Of a stretch of 64,000 nucleotides of DNA, positions 27,137 to 36,844 are shown piece by piece. Source of the DNA: Ignavibacteriota bacterium. GTDB lineage: Bacteria > Bacteroidota > Ignavibacteria > Ignavibacteriales > Ignavibacteriaceae. Under the pieces are notes generated by a model. It had not been told where the DNA came from, ran no database searches, and worked only from the letters and a program-made list of their open reading frames with translations. The stretch covers positions 3,147,001 to 3,211,000 of the forward strand of contig CP053446.1 of NCBI GenBank assembly GCA_013285405.1, written 5' to 3'. The position numbers and the translations under genes were made by a program. Positions within the stretch are counted from its first letter, which is position 1, and each line of letters starts with the position of its first letter.

Positions 27137-28523
27137 TTTTGTTGATGTTCTTATTATTCTCTCATTCTTCTCAATACTTCTGTTCATTGGATTTTATTCC
27201 GGCAGAAAAACTAAAACCGATGCATCTGATTATCTTCTTTCAAACAGAAGCATTGGATTATTTCTTTTCATCGCTATAAATGTATCTACATGGTATGGCG
27301 GAATTCTTGGTGTCGGTGAATTTTCATATCGTTATGGATTGGTAAGCTGGTTCACACAAGGATTTCCGTATTATATTTTTGCTTTTCTGTTTGCAATCTT
27401 CTTTGCTAAAAAAATTCGTGAAGCATCTCTCTTCACAATTCCCGATAAACTTTCACAAATGTATGGAAAGAATGTCGGCTTGATTTCAGCTATTATTGTA
27501 TTCATTCTTGTTTCGCCTGCACCATACTTATTAATGACCGGAAGTTTGTTCTCGTTAATATTTAAAATCGATTTACTTCCATCATTATTAATCTCAATGA
27601 TACTTTCACTTGTATATTTAGTTAGAGGAGGATTCCGATCGAATGTTTATGTGGATGTATTTCAATTCTTTGTGATGTTTGGCGGATTTATACTTGTTGT
27701 TGTTTACTCAGGAATGAAATTCGGAACTATTGATTTTCTTTCATCATCACTTCCTGAAAATCATTTGAAAATAACAGGTGGAATGTCATCAACTTTCCTG
27801 ATTGTCTGGTTCTTAATTGCGCTTTGGACATTTGCTGATCCGGGATTTCACCAACGATGCTACGCAGCAAAAACAGGAAACATTGCAAAGTGGGGGATAA
27901 TCATTTCAATTTTTTTCTTTGCACTTTTTGATTTTTTAACCACAACAACAGGATTATTTGCAAAAGCAATTCTACCGAATCTTGAAAATCCTGTTCTGTC
28001 ATTTCCGTTATTTGCTGAAAAGGTTTTACCTGATGGAATAAAGGGAATTTTTTATGCAGCACTATTTGCAACAATAATTTCAACACAAGTGAGTTTTTTA
28101 TTTCTGAGCGGAACAACCATCGGAAGAGATTTTATTTATCGCGGCGTAGTCCCGCTACTCAGGACGAAGCCGGATGAATCAAAACTTAAAACTTACACTG
28201 TTGTTGGACTTATCATCTCCGGAATAATTGCTATTCTTCTCGCGTACTTCATTCCATCAGTAATCCAAATCTGGTACACGATCGGTTCACTTTTTATTCC
28301 CGGAATAATTTTTCCGGTTGTGAGTGCATATTATTCAATACTGAGAATTGATAAGAAAATAATTTTATTAGAAATGATTACTGCAATTGTTGTAAGTACG
28401 GGTTGGTATTTTTTAAGAAATGAATTTTCTTCCATTCCTGTTATAAATGAAGTTGAGCCAATGCTGGTTGGGTTGGCTTTTGCTTTAGGAATTCACGTTT
28501 TTGGTATTTTCCTAAAAAAATAA
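27123..28523 (+). CDS. Sodium:solute symporter (SSS) family, candidate thiamine transporter, 466 aa
   Basis: An inner-membrane sodium-coupled transporter with 12-13 predicted hydrophobic helices. The N-terminal pattern FIGFYSGRKTKTDASDYLLSNRSIG followed by NVSTWYGGILGVGEF, and the middle segments RGGFRSNVYVDVFQFFVM and ADPGFHQRCYAAK, are typical of SSS proteins (LeuT-like fold). The ATG lies inside the end of thiN with a 14-bp overlap, so it belongs to the TPP-controlled operon. In related Bacteroidota the inner-membrane partner in this position is PnuT; an SSS member here suggests a replacement. Thiamine as substrate is inferred from context. Confidence 0.88.
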   Translation: MISFSFVDVLIILSFFSILLFIGFYSGRKTKTDASDYLLSNRSIGLFLFIAINVSTWYGGILGVGEFSYRYGLVSWFTQGFPYYIFAFLFAIFFAKKIREASLFTIPDKLSQMYGKNVGLISAIIVFILVSPAPYLLMTGSLFSLIFKIDLLPSLLISMILSLVYLVRGGFRSNVYVDVFQFFVMFGGFILVVVYSGMKFGTIDFLSSSLPENHLKITGGMSSTFLIVWFLIALWTFADPGFHQRCYAAKTGNIAKWGIIISIFFFALFDFLTTTTGLFAKAILPNLENPVLSFPLFAEKVLPDGIKGIFYAALFATIISTQVSFLFLSGTTIGRDFIYRGVVPLLRTKPDESKLKTYTVVGLIISGIIAILLAYFIPSVIQIWYTIGSLFIPGIIFPVVSAYYSILRIDKKIILLEMITAIVVSTGWYFLRNEFSSIPVINEVEPMLVGLAFALGIHVFGIFLKK

Positions 28524-28538
28524 ATCTTTTAGATCAAT

Positions 28539-29462
28539 TTATTCCTTAAATTTTTTCTTTTTGTGCGTTAAGGATAGAACAATTGAAATAGTTAGTATCA
28601 AGAGAATAATTGTCAGCGAATACTCAGTCGGCACGTGAAAGAATTCGGCAGTCAACATTTTCACACCCACATAAAATAAAATTAATGCAACACCGTATTT
28701 CAAATAAGCAAAAAGTTCATTCAATACTGCAAGGGCAAAGTAAAGTGCACGAAGCCCGAGTATTGCAAATATGTTTGATGAGATAATGATGAATGTATCT
28801 TTTGTTATTGCAATAATTGCAGGAATAGAATCCACAGCAAATACTATATCGGAAGATTCAATTAAAAGGAAAGTTAAGAAAATTGTTGTCGCATATTTTT
28901 TCCCATTCTTTGTAATAAAAAATTTCTTTCCTTCATAACCAGTATCAAGACTCAAATACTTCTTTGCGATCCGAATAAGCCAATTATGCTCTACGTCAAT
29001 TTTCTGATCACTACCGAATGCCATTTTATATGCAGCGTACAACAGAATAGCTCCGAAAACATAAATTATCGGTTCAAATAAATTTACTAAACCAACTCCC
29101 GCAACAATGAATATTATTCTGAAAACAATCGCACTTAATATTCCCCATTTCAAAACGTGTGGTTGGTTTTCAGGCTTAATCTTCATCACTTCAAAGATGA
29201 GAAGAAAAACAAAGAGATTATCGAAGGAGAGAGTTCGTTCAATTATGTAACCTGTCAGGAACTCAATGGCTCGTTCCTGACCAAGATCATAATAAATAAA
29301 TACGTTAAAGAGACCGGCTGCGATAGTCCAGATTGTGCTCCAGATCAGACTGGATTTTAAAGAAACTTTTCCGGAACGATGTTCACTTAAATAAAGATCA
29401 ATAAAAAACAGTACGGCAACGATTGCCCAAAAAACAATCCAGTCTATTAATTCACGTTCCAC
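28539..29462 (-). CDS. TerC/Alx-family membrane protein, 307 aa
   Basis: An integral membrane protein with about nine hydrophobic segments, related to E. coli Alx and TerC, which are linked to manganese export and metal or tellurite resistance. Diagnostic acidic membrane motifs are LSFDNLFVFLLIF (about residues 78-90) and LIESSDIVFAVDSIPA (about 200-216). The start is GTG at 29462. It follows the arginine decarboxylase gene by 15 nt on the minus strand and converges with the symporter gene, whose end is 15 bp away. No intrinsic terminator is evident between the two. Confidence 0.9.
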   Translation of the reverse strand: MERELIDWIVFWAIVAVLFFIDLYLSEHRSGKVSLKSSLIWSTIWTIAAGLFNVFIYYDLGQERAIEFLTGYIIERTLSFDNLFVFLLIFEVMKIKPENQPHVLKWGILSAIVFRIIFIVAGVGLVNLFEPIIYVFGAILLYAAYKMAFGSDQKIDVEHNWLIRIAKKYLSLDTGYEGKKFFITKNGKKYATTIFLTFLLIESSDIVFAVDSIPAIIAITKDTFIIISSNIFAILGLRALYFALAVLNELFAYLKYGVALILFYVGVKMLTAEFFHVPTEYSLTIILLILTISIVLSLTHKKKKFKE

Positions 29463-29477
29463 TAAGCAATATTTTTA

Positions 29478-30023
29478 TTAAGGAAGAAGAATTGCAGATG
29501 CTAAAACAGTTGTCCAGAGACCATTCTTATCACCTTCAGCAGATTGAGTAATATTGAAAGTCTTAACAATCTTTCCGGACATTTTGTAGAGATCTTCACG
29601 TTCATTCCAATCAGTATCAGAATTAAATTCAATACCAAGAGTTGATGCAAGCATTGTTGCAGCAAGATCCTCAGCGTATTCACCGCAAATTTTTTCTGTC
29701 TGACCGAATGGATGGTGTTCTGATAAATAACCATAAGCACTTTTATCAGCAGGAACAGCCACTCCGATTGAAGATGCAATCAATCTGTTAGGTTCATTTG
29801 TTGAATTACGAGCCATGACACAATGAACTATTTGTCCTGGCTGAATTTCTTTCAAACCTTCTTCGAGAGTTATTCTCTTGCAGTTTACAGGATATATGCT
29901 GCTTACCGTTACGAGATTACAAATCTCTATCCGTGCACTTCTTAATGCAAGTTCAAATGAAGTAAGATATTCTTTACTTCTGCCGACACCTTTTGTGAAG
30001 AATATTTTTGTGGGTAAATACAA
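29478..30023 (-). CDS. pdaD: Pyruvoyl-dependent arginine decarboxylase, 181 aa
   Basis: Converts arginine to agmatine for polyamine synthesis. The proenzyme self-cleaves between Ser41 and Ser42 in [10 protein letters not shown], the second serine becoming the pyruvoyl group; the family normally has NLVPVSSI at this place. Downstream signatures [17 protein letters not shown] and [13 protein letters not shown] are all present, and the length matches the archaeal and bacterial enzymes. Start is TTG at 30023. It sits 18 nt after tyrS and 15 nt before terC, so the three form a minus-strand operon. Confidence 0.92.
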   Translation of the reverse strand: MYLPTKIFFTKGVGRSKEYLTSFELALRSARIEICNLVTVSSIYPVNCKRITLEEGLKEIQPGQIVHCVMARNSTNEPNRLIASSIGVAVPADKSAYGYLSEHHPFGQTEKICGEYAEDLAATMLASTLGIEFNSDTDWNEREDLYKMSGKIVKTFNITQSAEGDKNGLWTTVLASAILLP

Positions 30024-30041
30024 TTTAGTTCCCTCCGTTTT

Positions 30042-31271
30042 TTACTTGATGAATTTTATGAATTTTCTTTTACCAACTTTCAGCACCATACCTTCAGTTA
30101 GTATAATATTAAAATTTGCATCGGTTATTTTTTTATTTTCAATTGAAACGCCACCTTGAGTTACCAATCTTCTTGCTTCGCCTCTTGATGGAGCAAAATT
30201 TACTTTGAGAATCAGGTCTAATATATTGATTTCTGAATTATTGTTCTCAATCTTAAATTCTTCAACTTCATCCGGAATTTCTTTTTTTATAAAGATTCTA
30301 TCGAACTCTTCCTGAGCCTGAATAGCTGACTCTTCGTTGTGGTACATTCTTACCAAAGTTCTTGCAAGTTTTCTTTTAATATCACGCGGATTAAAATTAG
30401 AATCTTCAAGCTGATGCTTGATTGATAATAGTTCTGGAGTTGATATATCAGTTGCGAGTTCAAAATATGTATAAATCAAGCTATCAGGAATAGATAAAGT
30501 TTTTCCAAATATTTCTTTTGGTGATTCTGAAATACCGATGTAATTATCATAAGACTTGCTCATTTTCTCGACACCATCTGTTCCAACCAGCAAAGGCATT
30601 GTTAAAATAATTTGTGGTTCCTGTCCGTGTTCTCTTTGAATATCTCTGCCAACCAGTAAATTAAATTTCTGATCAGTTCCGCCAAGTTCAACATCACTTT
30701 TGATTGCAACTGAATCCATCGCTTGTGCAAGAGGATAGAGAAGTTCGTGAATGCTTATTGGTTCACCTGCTTTGTATCGTTTAGTGAAATCATCACGTTC
30801 GAGCATTCGTGCTACTGTATATTTTGCGGCGAGTTTAATGACATCTTCAAAACTCATTTTACCGAGCCATTCAGAGTTATAAACTATTTTTGTTTTCTTT
30901 GCATCAAGAATTTTTGATGCCTGCTGAAAATAAGATTGACCGTGTTCTCTTGTTTCTTTTAAAGTGAGTGATGGACGAGTCGCATTACGACCAGATGGAT
31001 CACCAATCATTCCTGTGAAATCACCAATAATTAATATTGCCTGATGTCCGAGTGTTTGAAACTGTGCAAGCTTTCTTAAAACGACTGAATGTCCAATATG
31101 CAAATCAGGTCTTGAAGGATCGCAGCCAAGTTTGATGTTCAGTGGTATTCCTTCCTTAGAAGAACGTTCTAGCTTTTTAATTAATTCTTCTTCGGGAATA
31201 ATTTCACTGACACCTCTTTTGATGAGGTCCATCTGTTCGGATATTGGTGGAAAAGTTCTTTTATTACTCAC
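30042..31271 (-). CDS. tyrS: Tyrosyl-tRNA synthetase, 409 aa
   Basis: Charges tRNA-Tyr. Class I signatures are HIGH at residues 58-61 and KMSKS at 236-240; the tyrosine pocket GGTDQKFNLLVGRDIQ is present. The C-terminal S4 RNA-binding domain (about 345-409) has FAPSRGEARRLVTQGGVSIE. The KMSKS form and 409-residue length indicate the TyrRS-II (TyrZ-like) type. No T-box leader was seen upstream. Followed closely by pdaD. Confidence 0.95.
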   Translation of the reverse strand: MSNKRTFPPISEQMDLIKRGVSEIIPEEELIKKLERSSKEGIPLNIKLGCDPSRPDLHIGHSVVLRKLAQFQTLGHQAILIIGDFTGMIGDPSGRNATRPSLTLKETREHGQSYFQQASKILDAKKTKIVYNSEWLGKMSFEDVIKLAAKYTVARMLERDDFTKRYKAGEPISIHELLYPLAQAMDSVAIKSDVELGGTDQKFNLLVGRDIQREHGQEPQIILTMPLLVGTDGVEKMSKSYDNYIGISESPKEIFGKTLSIPDSLIYTYFELATDISTPELLSIKHQLEDSNFNPRDIKRKLARTLVRMYHNEESAIQAQEEFDRIFIKKEIPDEVEEFKIENNNSEINILDLILKVNFAPSRGEARRLVTQGGVSIENKKITDANFNIILTEGMVLKVGKRKFIKFIK

Positions 31272-31332
31272 TACAAACTAGAATTTGATTTATGGAATAA
31301 AATATTTGTATGTCAATAAACTTGAGCAGGAC

Positions 31333-31391
31333 TGTATGAATGAATGTATGCATGTATGATTGTATGATTGAATGATTGTATGAATGTATGT
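31333..31391. repeat. TATG-type microsatellite, left flank of four-helix-bundle gene
   Basis: About 59 bp of loosely periodic TGTATGATTG / TGAATGTATG units directly after the stop of the four-helix-bundle gene. Its reverse-complement type (CATACATCC) occurs on the other side of the gene at 31901-31938. Confidence 0.8.
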
Positions 31392-31392
31392 T

Positions 31393-31860
31393 TCATTTTA
31401 GATTATAATTTTCTATTATTTCTCTTAATATATAATCGTTCTTCCACTCTTCTTTTGACTTCATTTTAGAAATATACGATTGATTTAGTTTTATAAGTTT
31501 ATTCTCTAATGAATAATGTTTTTTATCGTATTCTTTGAACCAATCAATATCTATATCATTTGAATTTGTCAAAGTAAAAATTTGAGAATAATTCTCACCC
31601 AATGAAGACAGTGAAATGGCTAAGTATTGAATATTTTCTTTAATTGATCTTCTACAATAACCTTCAGCAATATTAGATTGAACAGAAAAGATAGAATCTT
31701 CAACCTGAGCATTAATTTTAAAGGAAAGATTATCGAGTGTTTTTAACTTTTCTCTAACAAAATAGAAAAGCTCAACAGCTTCCTTCCAAACATTAAGTTC
31801 TCTATACCCTCTGTTGATATTTTTATTCTGTTCAGATAAACTTTTTAATTCTTCCTTCAT
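31393..31860 (-). CDS. Four-helix-bundle protein (23S rRNA intervening-sequence protein family), 155 aa
   Basis: The family signatures are present: YRELNVWKEAVELFYFV (residues about 19-35), SIFSVQSNIAEGYCR near the middle and NIQYLAISLSSLGENYSQI, ending in a helical, Lys-rich tail. Related proteins are encoded inside 23S rRNA intervening sequences or stand alone; a relative (Avd) works in diversity-generating retroelements. No reverse transcriptase or variable repeat is nearby. The gene is inserted between tyrS and smpB and is framed by inverted ATG-rich microsatellites, suggesting a small mobile unit. Molecular role unknown. Confidence 0.85.
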   Translation of the reverse strand: MKEELKSLSEQNKNINRGYRELNVWKEAVELFYFVREKLKTLDNLSFKINAQVEDSIFSVQSNIAEGYCRRSIKENIQYLAISLSSLGENYSQIFTLTNSNDIDIDWFKEYDKKHYSLENKLIKLNQSYISKMKSKEEWKNDYILREIIENYNLK

Positions 31861-31900
31861 TCCAAATAATTAATGCATATATTTATTAATTTCTTAAACT

Positions 31901-31938
31901 CATTCTTTCATACATCCATACATCCATACAACCATACG
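31901..31938. repeat. CATACATC-type microsatellite, right flank of four-helix-bundle gene
   Basis: Repeated CATACATC/CATACAAC words, the reverse-complement style of the array at 31333-31391. Together the two form imperfect inverted flanks around the gene at 31393-31860. Confidence 0.75.
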
Positions 31939-31953
31939 ATGAATTACTTTCGG

Positions 31954-32412
31954 TCAATACTTTATTCTTCTTTCCTGTTCTCTCTGGAAATCTTTTTTGG
32001 CAATAGCGTGGCGTTTATCATAGACCTTTTTACCTTTTGCAAGGGCTAATTCAACTTTGACTTTACCATTTTTAAAATACAATCTTAACGGCACCAAAGT
32101 TAATCCTTTTTCTCTCGTTTTGCCAATGAGTTTTCTTATTTCACTTCGGTTGAGTAAAAGTTTTCTATCTCTTCGTGGATCGTGATTATTAATATTTCCC
32201 TGAGTGTATTCGCTGATATTAACGTTGACAAGCCAAACTTCTCCGTTTTCAATTTTAGCATAACCATCAACCATATTTGCTTTACCCTGACGAAGTGATT
32301 TGACCTCTGTCCCGACCAAAGCAATTCCAGCTTCAAATGTCTGAAGGATAAAATATTCGTGAGTTGCTTTACGGTTAACTGTTATATTTTTTTCTGCGTC
32401 GTTTGTTTTCAT
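31954..32412 (-). CDS. smpB: SsrA-binding protein SmpB, 152 aa
   Basis: Binds tmRNA and rescues stalled ribosomes. The start is set at the internal ATG 32412 ([21 protein letters not shown]), giving the normal length; the 14 upstream residues of the longer frame have no family counterpart. Conserved segments are [42 protein letters not shown] and the C-terminal tail [14 protein letters not shown] that reaches the decoding centre. No tmRNA gene was recognised in the window. Confidence 0.94.
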   Translation of the reverse strand: MKTNDAEKNITVNRKATHEYFILQTFEAGIALVGTEVKSLRQGKANMVDGYAKIENGEVWLVNVNISEYTQGNINNHDPRRDRKLLLNRSEIRKLIGKTREKGLTLVPLRLYFKNGKVKVELALAKGKKVYDKRHAIAKKDFQREQERRIKY

Positions 32413-32518
32413 TCTATAAATTGTAGGATGTTTCGATTGAAAAATCAAACGCAAAAATCACTTTAAATGAAGTTAAATGCAAGGGAGGAAAATAATTTTA
32501 GGGAAGAATTTTAACCTG

Positions 32519-32547
32519 AAAAAAAAGGCAGCCACCCTGACTGCCTT
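32519..32547 (-). terminator. Rho-independent terminator after the lipoprotein gene
   Basis: Stem AAGGCAG (32525-32531) and CTGCCTT (32541-32547) with a 9-nt loop; on the minus strand it is followed by eight Ts (A run 32519-32526 on plus). It lies 25 bp past the stop of the gene at 32572. Confidence 0.85.
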
Positions 32548-32571
32548 CTTACTCAAATTCAAATATTTGAA

Positions 32572-33399
32572 TTACTCACTGCAATCCTGATCATCAAGTT
32601 TTTCATCCCAGCAATGCCAGTTTTCATCTTCAAAGTAAATTGCATCTTTCACTCTTCCGAAATATTGTTCATAGTTCCAGTTAATATCGATCAGATTATT
32701 GTTTTCAGCATTGTAGATTTGATAGAATCTATTGAAAAGAACTTCATTTGTTTTTCCGTAGAAAATAAAACTGCTGTCAGCCGGAGAAGTTGGAGTTATT
32801 AGTGAATATTTCACGTTAGCTGTTTCTTCCTGGACGTTGCGATGCCATTCTATAAACAAAAATGGTGATGGTGAATTAGGATCCTTATTCAAAGTCCAGG
32901 TTCCTTCTGTTAGCGGAAGATTAGAAAAACCTGTGAACCATTCAAAATCTGTGTACTCACCTTCCTTTGTTATCAGCATTTTCCATTCGACACCTTCTGC
33001 AACTGTTTTACCATAAAGTTTAGCTGTGTAGATTGGTTCCTGCTGAGTTACACTGTACTGCCACAACCAACTGCCATCAGGCTGCTTGACTGGCTGGTGA
33101 TTAAATGATTCTGCAAATGCAGCAACAGGTATCGCAAACGTTAAAGTCAAAACCGAATTCCAAAATACGATATTGTGAGCAGCCCATCCCCAATTTCTAT
33201 TAGTCAACTGCGAAAAATCGAGCTTGCTAAGTGATGATGTATCAGGAAAATCATCGAAGTTAATTATCATACTTGATTGAGGTGGAATTGTTGGTGCCTG
33301 ATTTCCAGGATTCAATGAATTTTCGTCTTCACAGGAGACTATCAATCCGACTGCAACTATTGCAAGTAGAATTGGAAAGATTTTAATAAAGTGCATCAT
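32572..33399 (-). CDS. Lipoprotein of unknown function, 275 aa
   Basis: Signal MMHFIKIFPILLAIVAVGLIVSC with lipobox LIVSC and cleavage before Cys23; the following EDENSLNPGN is an acidic linker as in outer-membrane lipoproteins. The mature part has a Trp-rich, beta-looking body (LTNRNWGWAAHNIVFW, GSWLWQYSV, FEWFTGFSNLPLTEGTW). I know no family for it. It is single, with its own terminator, and divergent from the maltodextrinase gene; the 183 bp between them must hold both promoters but show no clear consensus. Confidence 0.8.
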   Translation of the reverse strand: MMHFIKIFPILLAIVAVGLIVSCEDENSLNPGNQAPTIPPQSSMIINFDDFPDTSSLSKLDFSQLTNRNWGWAAHNIVFWNSVLTLTFAIPVAAFAESFNHQPVKQPDGSWLWQYSVTQQEPIYTAKLYGKTVAEGVEWKMLITKEGEYTDFEWFTGFSNLPLTEGTWTLNKDPNSPSPFLFIEWHRNVQEETANVKYSLITPTSPADSSFIFYGKTNEVLFNRFYQIYNAENNNLIDINWNYEQYFGRVKDAIYFEDENWHCWDEKLDDQDCSE

Positions 33400-33582
33400 A
33401 TGTTTTCCCTTAAAATAATTCTCGAATCAAAACTGTTTTAGCACAAGAATTATGCCTCAGGTGTGATTTAAGATTTAACATTTGATTAAAATACCTTTAC
33501 TGACAGAAGCACCAAATAGTAAAAAAGTCTTTCAAAATTACAGGTCTTTGGCTATTTTAACCTCCGATTTGTATTTTCAAAA

Positions 33583-35439
33583 GTGTCAAATTTGTTAAAC
33601 CAACTTACTCGCAAAACTTTACTAATTTTATTATTCATAAGTCATTTCGGCTTCTCACAAGATTTTTCAATCACAAAAATTGAACCTCCCAATTGGTGGG
33701 TCGGGATGAAATGGGATACTCTGCAACTTATTGTCTATGGAAATAACTTCGAAAATGTTGAGGTGAAAAGTGATGATAGCAGATTAAAAATTCTGAATTC
33801 TTTTCCAACTGAAAATAAATCGTACATATTTATTGATGTAATCATTCCCAAAGATCTGCAGGCTGGAAATTATAACTTTGTTTTTAGCAATGGCATCAGT
33901 GAAAAAGAAATATCATTTCCAATCCTTGATAGAAAACACAGCGATGACGAGCACAACGGTTTTAGTAATGAAGACATTATTTATTTAATTTTTACTGATA
34001 GGTTTTGTGATGGTAATCCAAACAATAACACAATAGGTGATTCACTTGACCAATTTACTTCAGAGGATTTAGACGGTAGAAAAGGCGGTGATATTGAGGG
34101 AATTATTTCCAAACTAAAATATTTGAAGGATCTTGGTGTAACTGTCTTATGGATTACACCAATGCTAGAAAATAATATGTATATGAGTTATCACGGATAT
34201 GCTGCAACAGATTTTTATAAAATTGATCCACGTTTTGGTAGTAACGAACTCTATAAAAAATTAGTTGAAGAGGCTCATAATCAGGGATTAAAAATTATCC
34301 TTGATCATGTCAGCAACCATATTGGAATAAATCATTACTGGGTTAAAAATCTTCCAATGCACGATTGGTACAATGGGACACCGGAAAATTTCATCAAAGC
34401 TTCGCACGATAAGATGGCTTTTCTCGATATTCATGGAGATTCAACAATAGTTAAGATGAATCAACAGGGTTGGTTCACTGATTACATGCCTGATTTGAAT
34501 CAAAGAAATCCATTCCTGAAAAATTATCTTATTCAAAATACATTATGGTGGATTGAATTTGCTGGAATTGATGGAATAAGAGAAGATACATATCCATACA
34601 GTGATCAAAAATATTTAGCTGATTTGGCTAAAACAATTTTAACAGAATATCCCAACTTTAATATTGTAGGAGAAATATGGCAGGGAGTGCCTGCAATAAT
34701 ATCAGGGTATCAGTCTAAATCACCGGTACGATTAGTGAATTTTGATTCGAATCTTCCGACTGTAACAGATTTTGCTTTGACGGATGCCATCCGTGATTTC
34801 CTCAGCGGTAAAGAATCTATATATAAAGTTTATGAAACGATAGCACAGGATATCGTTTATTCTGATCCGGATAATCTCCTCGTTTTCGTTGACAATCACG
34901 ATGTTGATCGTGCAATGCTTCTTGCAAAAGGAAACGTTGATAAATTTAAAATTGCTTTGAACCTCATTCTTTTTACGCGTGGTATCCCGCAGATTTTTTA
35001 TGGAACCGAGATAGGTATTGAAGGAGGAACAAAGCACGGAGAATTAAGACAACCATTTCCAGGAGGTTTTTCTGACGATTTTCAGAATGCGTTTTTAGAC
35101 AATGGAAGGACAGAATATGAAAATGACATTTTTTATTATGTGAAAGATTTATTCCATTTAAGAAATCAATATCCATCGTTATCAAAAGGGAAATTAAGAC
35201 ACATATATCCATTCGATGATATATATATTTTAATAAAAAGTTATGATGATGAAATGACAATGGTTGTGATCAATGCTCGTGGAGAAGATTTTTCATTTGA
35301 ATCTTTACAATTAAAAAAGTTTTTGCCCGAAGCAAATGAAATAGTTAATCTAAAATCGAATACAGAAATCAATCTGAAAGCTGTTGATAGATTTTTAATA
35401 AACAAAATGAGTGCTGAAATATTTTTAATAAGGAAATAA
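33583..35439 (+). CDS. GH13 alpha-amylase family, probable cyclomaltodextrinase/maltodextrin glucosidase, 618 aa
   Basis: Hydrolyses maltodextrins or cyclodextrins in the periplasm. A signal peptide (1-25, ending SHFGFSQ; start GTG) is followed by an immunoglobulin-like N-terminal domain (about 26-115, IEPPNWWVGMKWDTLQL) as in Flavobacterium-type cyclomaltodextrinases. The TIM barrel has region I DHVSNH, nucleophile Asp335 in GIREDT, acid/base Glu364 in VGEIW and Asp440 in FVDNHD. A C-terminal beta domain ends the protein. It is followed after 1 bp by an MFS sugar transporter, so the pair digests and takes up maltodextrin. Confidence 0.92.
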   Translation: MSNLLNQLTRKTLLILLFISHFGFSQDFSITKIEPPNWWVGMKWDTLQLIVYGNNFENVEVKSDDSRLKILNSFPTENKSYIFIDVIIPKDLQAGNYNFVFSNGISEKEISFPILDRKHSDDEHNGFSNEDIIYLIFTDRFCDGNPNNNTIGDSLDQFTSEDLDGRKGGDIEGIISKLKYLKDLGVTVLWITPMLENNMYMSYHGYAATDFYKIDPRFGSNELYKKLVEEAHNQGLKIILDHVSNHIGINHYWVKNLPMHDWYNGTPENFIKASHDKMAFLDIHGDSTIVKMNQQGWFTDYMPDLNQRNPFLKNYLIQNTLWWIEFAGIDGIREDTYPYSDQKYLADLAKTILTEYPNFNIVGEIWQGVPAIISGYQSKSPVRLVNFDSNLPTVTDFALTDAIRDFLSGKESIYKVYETIAQDIVYSDPDNLLVFVDNHDVDRAMLLAKGNVDKFKIALNLILFTRGIPQIFYGTEIGIEGGTKHGELRQPFPGGFSDDFQNAFLDNGRTEYENDIFYYVKDLFHLRNQYPSLSKGKLRHIYPFDDIYILIKSYDDEMTMVVINARGEDFSFESLQLKKFLPEANEIVNLKSNTEINLKAVDRFLINKMSAEIFLIRK

Positions 35440-35440
35440 T

Positions 35441-36697
35441 ATGCTCGAAATCCAGAAAAAACTTACCAATACGTTTTATGCTTTGCTTGCTTTACCAGCT
35501 ACAGCGATGGGATTTGCACTCTCAATTCAGATTGCTGTACTTAGCTGGATTCTGAATTCACAATACGGATTGGACATTCACGAGATTGGAATTGTGTGGG
35601 CTGCAGGACCGCTTGCAGGGATATTTGGTCAGGTAATAATCGGATTGATCAGTGATAAAGTTTGGTTCTGGGGTGGAAGACGCCGACCATTTATCTTAAT
35701 TGGCGGAACGCTCGCAGCTATTATGATAATTGCTTTACCCAACATCGGGGCGATAAATGATTTTCTCGGGATAGGAAGTATTCTCGCTGTGGCAATAGTC
35801 GTTGCGCTGACTCTTGATCTTGCAATAAATATCAGCTTCAATCCAACTCGTTCTATAATCGCCGATATAACTCCGGATGGAATTCCACGAACGAAAGGTT
35901 ATACATGGATGCAAACAATTTCAGGATTCTGGGGCGTGATGGCTTATGCTATCGGAGCAATTTTTGGTAATTATTTTTTGATTTATCTTGGTGCAATTAT
36001 AGTACTCGGCTTTTCATTAATTCCACCTTTCTTCATTAAAGAAAGTATGGAACTGACTGATTCCAAAAAAGAAAACGCAGTAGCTGAATTGAAAAATAAG
36101 GTAACCGACTGGGGAGAATTATTTAAATTATATTTTGCACATGGTTTTTCGTGGATCGGAGTGCAAACGATGTTCGTTTACATTATTGCATACATACAGC
36201 AAAAATTAAATCCTGCCAGCGAAACCGAAACAGGGCAGATCATCGCAATTTCCTTTCTTGTTTTAAATGCAGTTGGATTTCTGCTTCCCGCATTTGTACT
36301 CGAACCAATCACTGAAAAAATTGGAAGGGTAAAAACCCATCTGATTTGTGTTGCGATAATGGCAGTTGGCTATTTTGGAATTGTATTCATCGGAAAGTCC
36401 TCAATCATTCTTTATGCGCTCATGGCTGTTTGTGGAATCGGATGGGCAGCAATAGTTAGTTTACCTTTTGCAATTATGTCAGAAAAAGTTGATCAAACTA
36501 AAATGGGATTCTTTATGGGAATATTTAATTTATCCGTTGTCCTTCCACAATTAATCGTTAGTTTAGTTTTAGGCTATTTTATTAAAGAAGCTTCGGATAA
36601 AAATCTGATCTTCATAATTAGTGGAACAACATTAGCTATTTCAGCTATTCTGTGGCTGATGGTAAAAGAAAAAAAATCTCATATTCCGGCAAATTAA
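35441..36697 (+). CDS. MFS sugar transporter (GPH/SLC45-like), 418 aa
   Basis: Twelve hydrophobic segments. The motif GLISDKVWFWGGRRRPF between helices 2 and 3 is the MFS/GPH signature shared with sucrose and maltose proton symporters, and SFNPTRSIIADITP resembles the helix 4-5 region of SLC45-type carriers. The ATG comes directly after the maltodextrinase stop, indicating import of the glucose or maltose released by that enzyme. A second relative is encoded at 42384-43898. Confidence 0.88.
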   Translation: MLEIQKKLTNTFYALLALPATAMGFALSIQIAVLSWILNSQYGLDIHEIGIVWAAGPLAGIFGQVIIGLISDKVWFWGGRRRPFILIGGTLAAIMIIALPNIGAINDFLGIGSILAVAIVVALTLDLAINISFNPTRSIIADITPDGIPRTKGYTWMQTISGFWGVMAYAIGAIFGNYFLIYLGAIIVLGFSLIPPFFIKESMELTDSKKENAVAELKNKVTDWGELFKLYFAHGFSWIGVQTMFVYIIAYIQQKLNPASETETGQIIAISFLVLNAVGFLLPAFVLEPITEKIGRVKTHLICVAIMAVGYFGIVFIGKSSIILYALMAVCGIGWAAIVSLPFAIMSEKVDQTKMGFFMGIFNLSVVLPQLIVSLVLGYFIKEASDKNLIFIISGTTLAISAILWLMVKEKKSHIPAN

Positions 36698-36844
36698 AAT
36701 TATTTTTCTGATTACAAATACTGTAAATATCCGGCTGAATTGAATCGTACGAATTAGTTGTAATCAATTACAATGAAATTCTTTTTGATTTAGAAGAATA
36801 TTTTTCTTTAGTTTGCAGTATAAATTATTTCCGGGTGATACTTT

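Noticed and set aside
31393..31860. Avd component of a diversity-generating retroelement
   Set aside because: The protein is of the right fold family, but no reverse transcriptase and no template/variable repeat pair is visible nearby.
31954..32454. Longer SmpB with 14 extra N-terminal residues
   Set aside because: The extension has no family counterpart, and the ATG at 32412 gives the usual N-terminus.
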